A program made the position numbers and the translations under genes. The notes under the pieces were generated by a model that searched no databases, was not told the DNA's origin, and was given only the letters and a program-made list of their open reading frames with translations. Below, piece after piece: positions 9,426 through 9,861 of a stretch of 9,861 nt of DNA (positions are counted from its first letter, which is position 1; every line of letters begins with the position of its first letter). The DNA is from RYN-433 sp036558265 (GTDB lineage Bacteria; Planctomycetota; Phycisphaerae; Tepidisphaerales; Tepidisphaeraceae), in the NCBI GenBank assembly GCA_036558265.1, contig DATBFY010000443.1:1-9861 (forward strand), given 5' to 3'.

Positions 9426-9861
9426 TCACGGCGCGACGACCACATCATCAAACCGCGTCACCTGCCCGGAATACGGCGTCGCGAACAAACACGCCTTTCC
9501 CGCCTGCGGCGGCTCGGTGTCCTCGAAGTGCACCAGCCACTCCTTCGGCTCCTCCTTCCCATCCGGCCAGGCCTTCCCTTCCACCCGCACCTTGCCGTCC
9601 GACGTTTTGTGTACCGCCAGCTTGAGTCGCGTCCACTGGCCGCTCGTCCACGCATACGGCAGGGCCATCTTCACGTCGTCGGCCTTGACGAGCTGAAGCT
9701 GCCCCACGGCCGGCATCACCCAGAGCCGATACTGCCCCGGCCCATACGCGCCCGCCCCGAACTCGGGAAAGCGCTTCCCCGTCGCCGACGCCTGGATCCG
9801 CGCCGACACCACGTAGTCCGTTTTGTCCGCCGGCCCGAACAGGAATCCGTCGGTGTCCAAC
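9426..9861 (-). CDS. C-terminal part of a protein with a lectin/LamG-like domain, possibly a PQQ beta-propeller protein (5' end outside window)
   Basis: The minus-strand frame runs open to the window edge. The only edge start is a TTG inside domain sequence, so the true start lies beyond 9861. The 144 visible residues form one beta-rich module: KTDYVVSARIQASATG, then YGPGQYRLWVMP, WTSGQWTRLKLAVHKTSDGK, VRVEGKAWPDGKEEPKEW, and a final VTRFDDVVVAP. The pattern of strand, W-xx-GQW-xx-LK, VxGKAWxxGxxEPxEW and terminal DDVVV is that of concanavalin-A-like/LamG or DUF1080-type modules. Similar modules end many planctomycete PQQ-binding-like beta-propeller proteins. No propeller repeat is visible in the window, so the full protein type is a guess. 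It converges on obgE, with the palindrome between them. Confidence 0.6.
   Translation of the reverse strand, partial: LDTDGFLFGPADKTDYVVSARIQASATGKRFPEFGAGAYGPGQYRLWVMPAVGQLQLVKADDVKMALPYAWTSGQWTRLKLAVHKTSDGKVRVEGKAWPDGKEEPKEWLVHFEDTEPPQAGKACLFATPYSGQVTRFDDVVVAP

Overview
The window looks like chromosomal DNA from a high-GC planctomycete, possibly of the Phycisphaerae or a related uncultured lineage. The main evidence is a linked pair of genes: one encodes a PSCyt1-PSCyt2-PSD1 (DUF1549/DUF1553) protein with two CxxCH motifs, the other a DUF1501 protein with a twin-arginine leader. Both families are strongly expanded in Planctomycetes. No taxonomic search was possible, so the placement rests on gene content only.

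Layout: (1) Positions 1-805 hold the C-terminal end of a large protein that resembles planctomycete GH2-like glycoside hydrolases. (2) Positions 838-7100 hold three same-strand genes for exported proteins with short gaps: a PhoPQ-activated pathogenicity-related alpha/beta hydrolase, the PSCyt1/PSD1 cytochrome-like protein and the DUF1501 protein. Together with the gene at the left edge they read as one probable transcription unit for cell-envelope or periplasmic work, plausibly glycan processing. (3) Positions 7196-7870 encode a small secreted protein of unknown function with a DUF4352-like beta domain. (4) Positions 7992-9328 hold the housekeeping pair rpmA (ribosomal protein L27) and obgE (ribosome-assembly GTPase), without rplU in front. 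(5) Positions 9426-9861 hold the end of a convergent minus-strand gene, possibly the C-terminal lectin-like module of a PQQ beta-propeller protein.

The least expected signals are non-coding. A near-perfect 21-bp inverted repeat lies between rpmA and obgE. A 13-nt motif is shared by the regions just upstream of both of those starts. A perfect 24-bp inverted repeat with a second hairpin nested inside it fills almost the whole gap between obgE and the convergent gene, where it could act as a two-way terminator; its form also resembles a REP-type mobile palindrome. I saw no tRNA, rRNA, CRISPR array, transposase or defence system. The coding content is ordinary for a planctomycete, and I do not claim a new system here.
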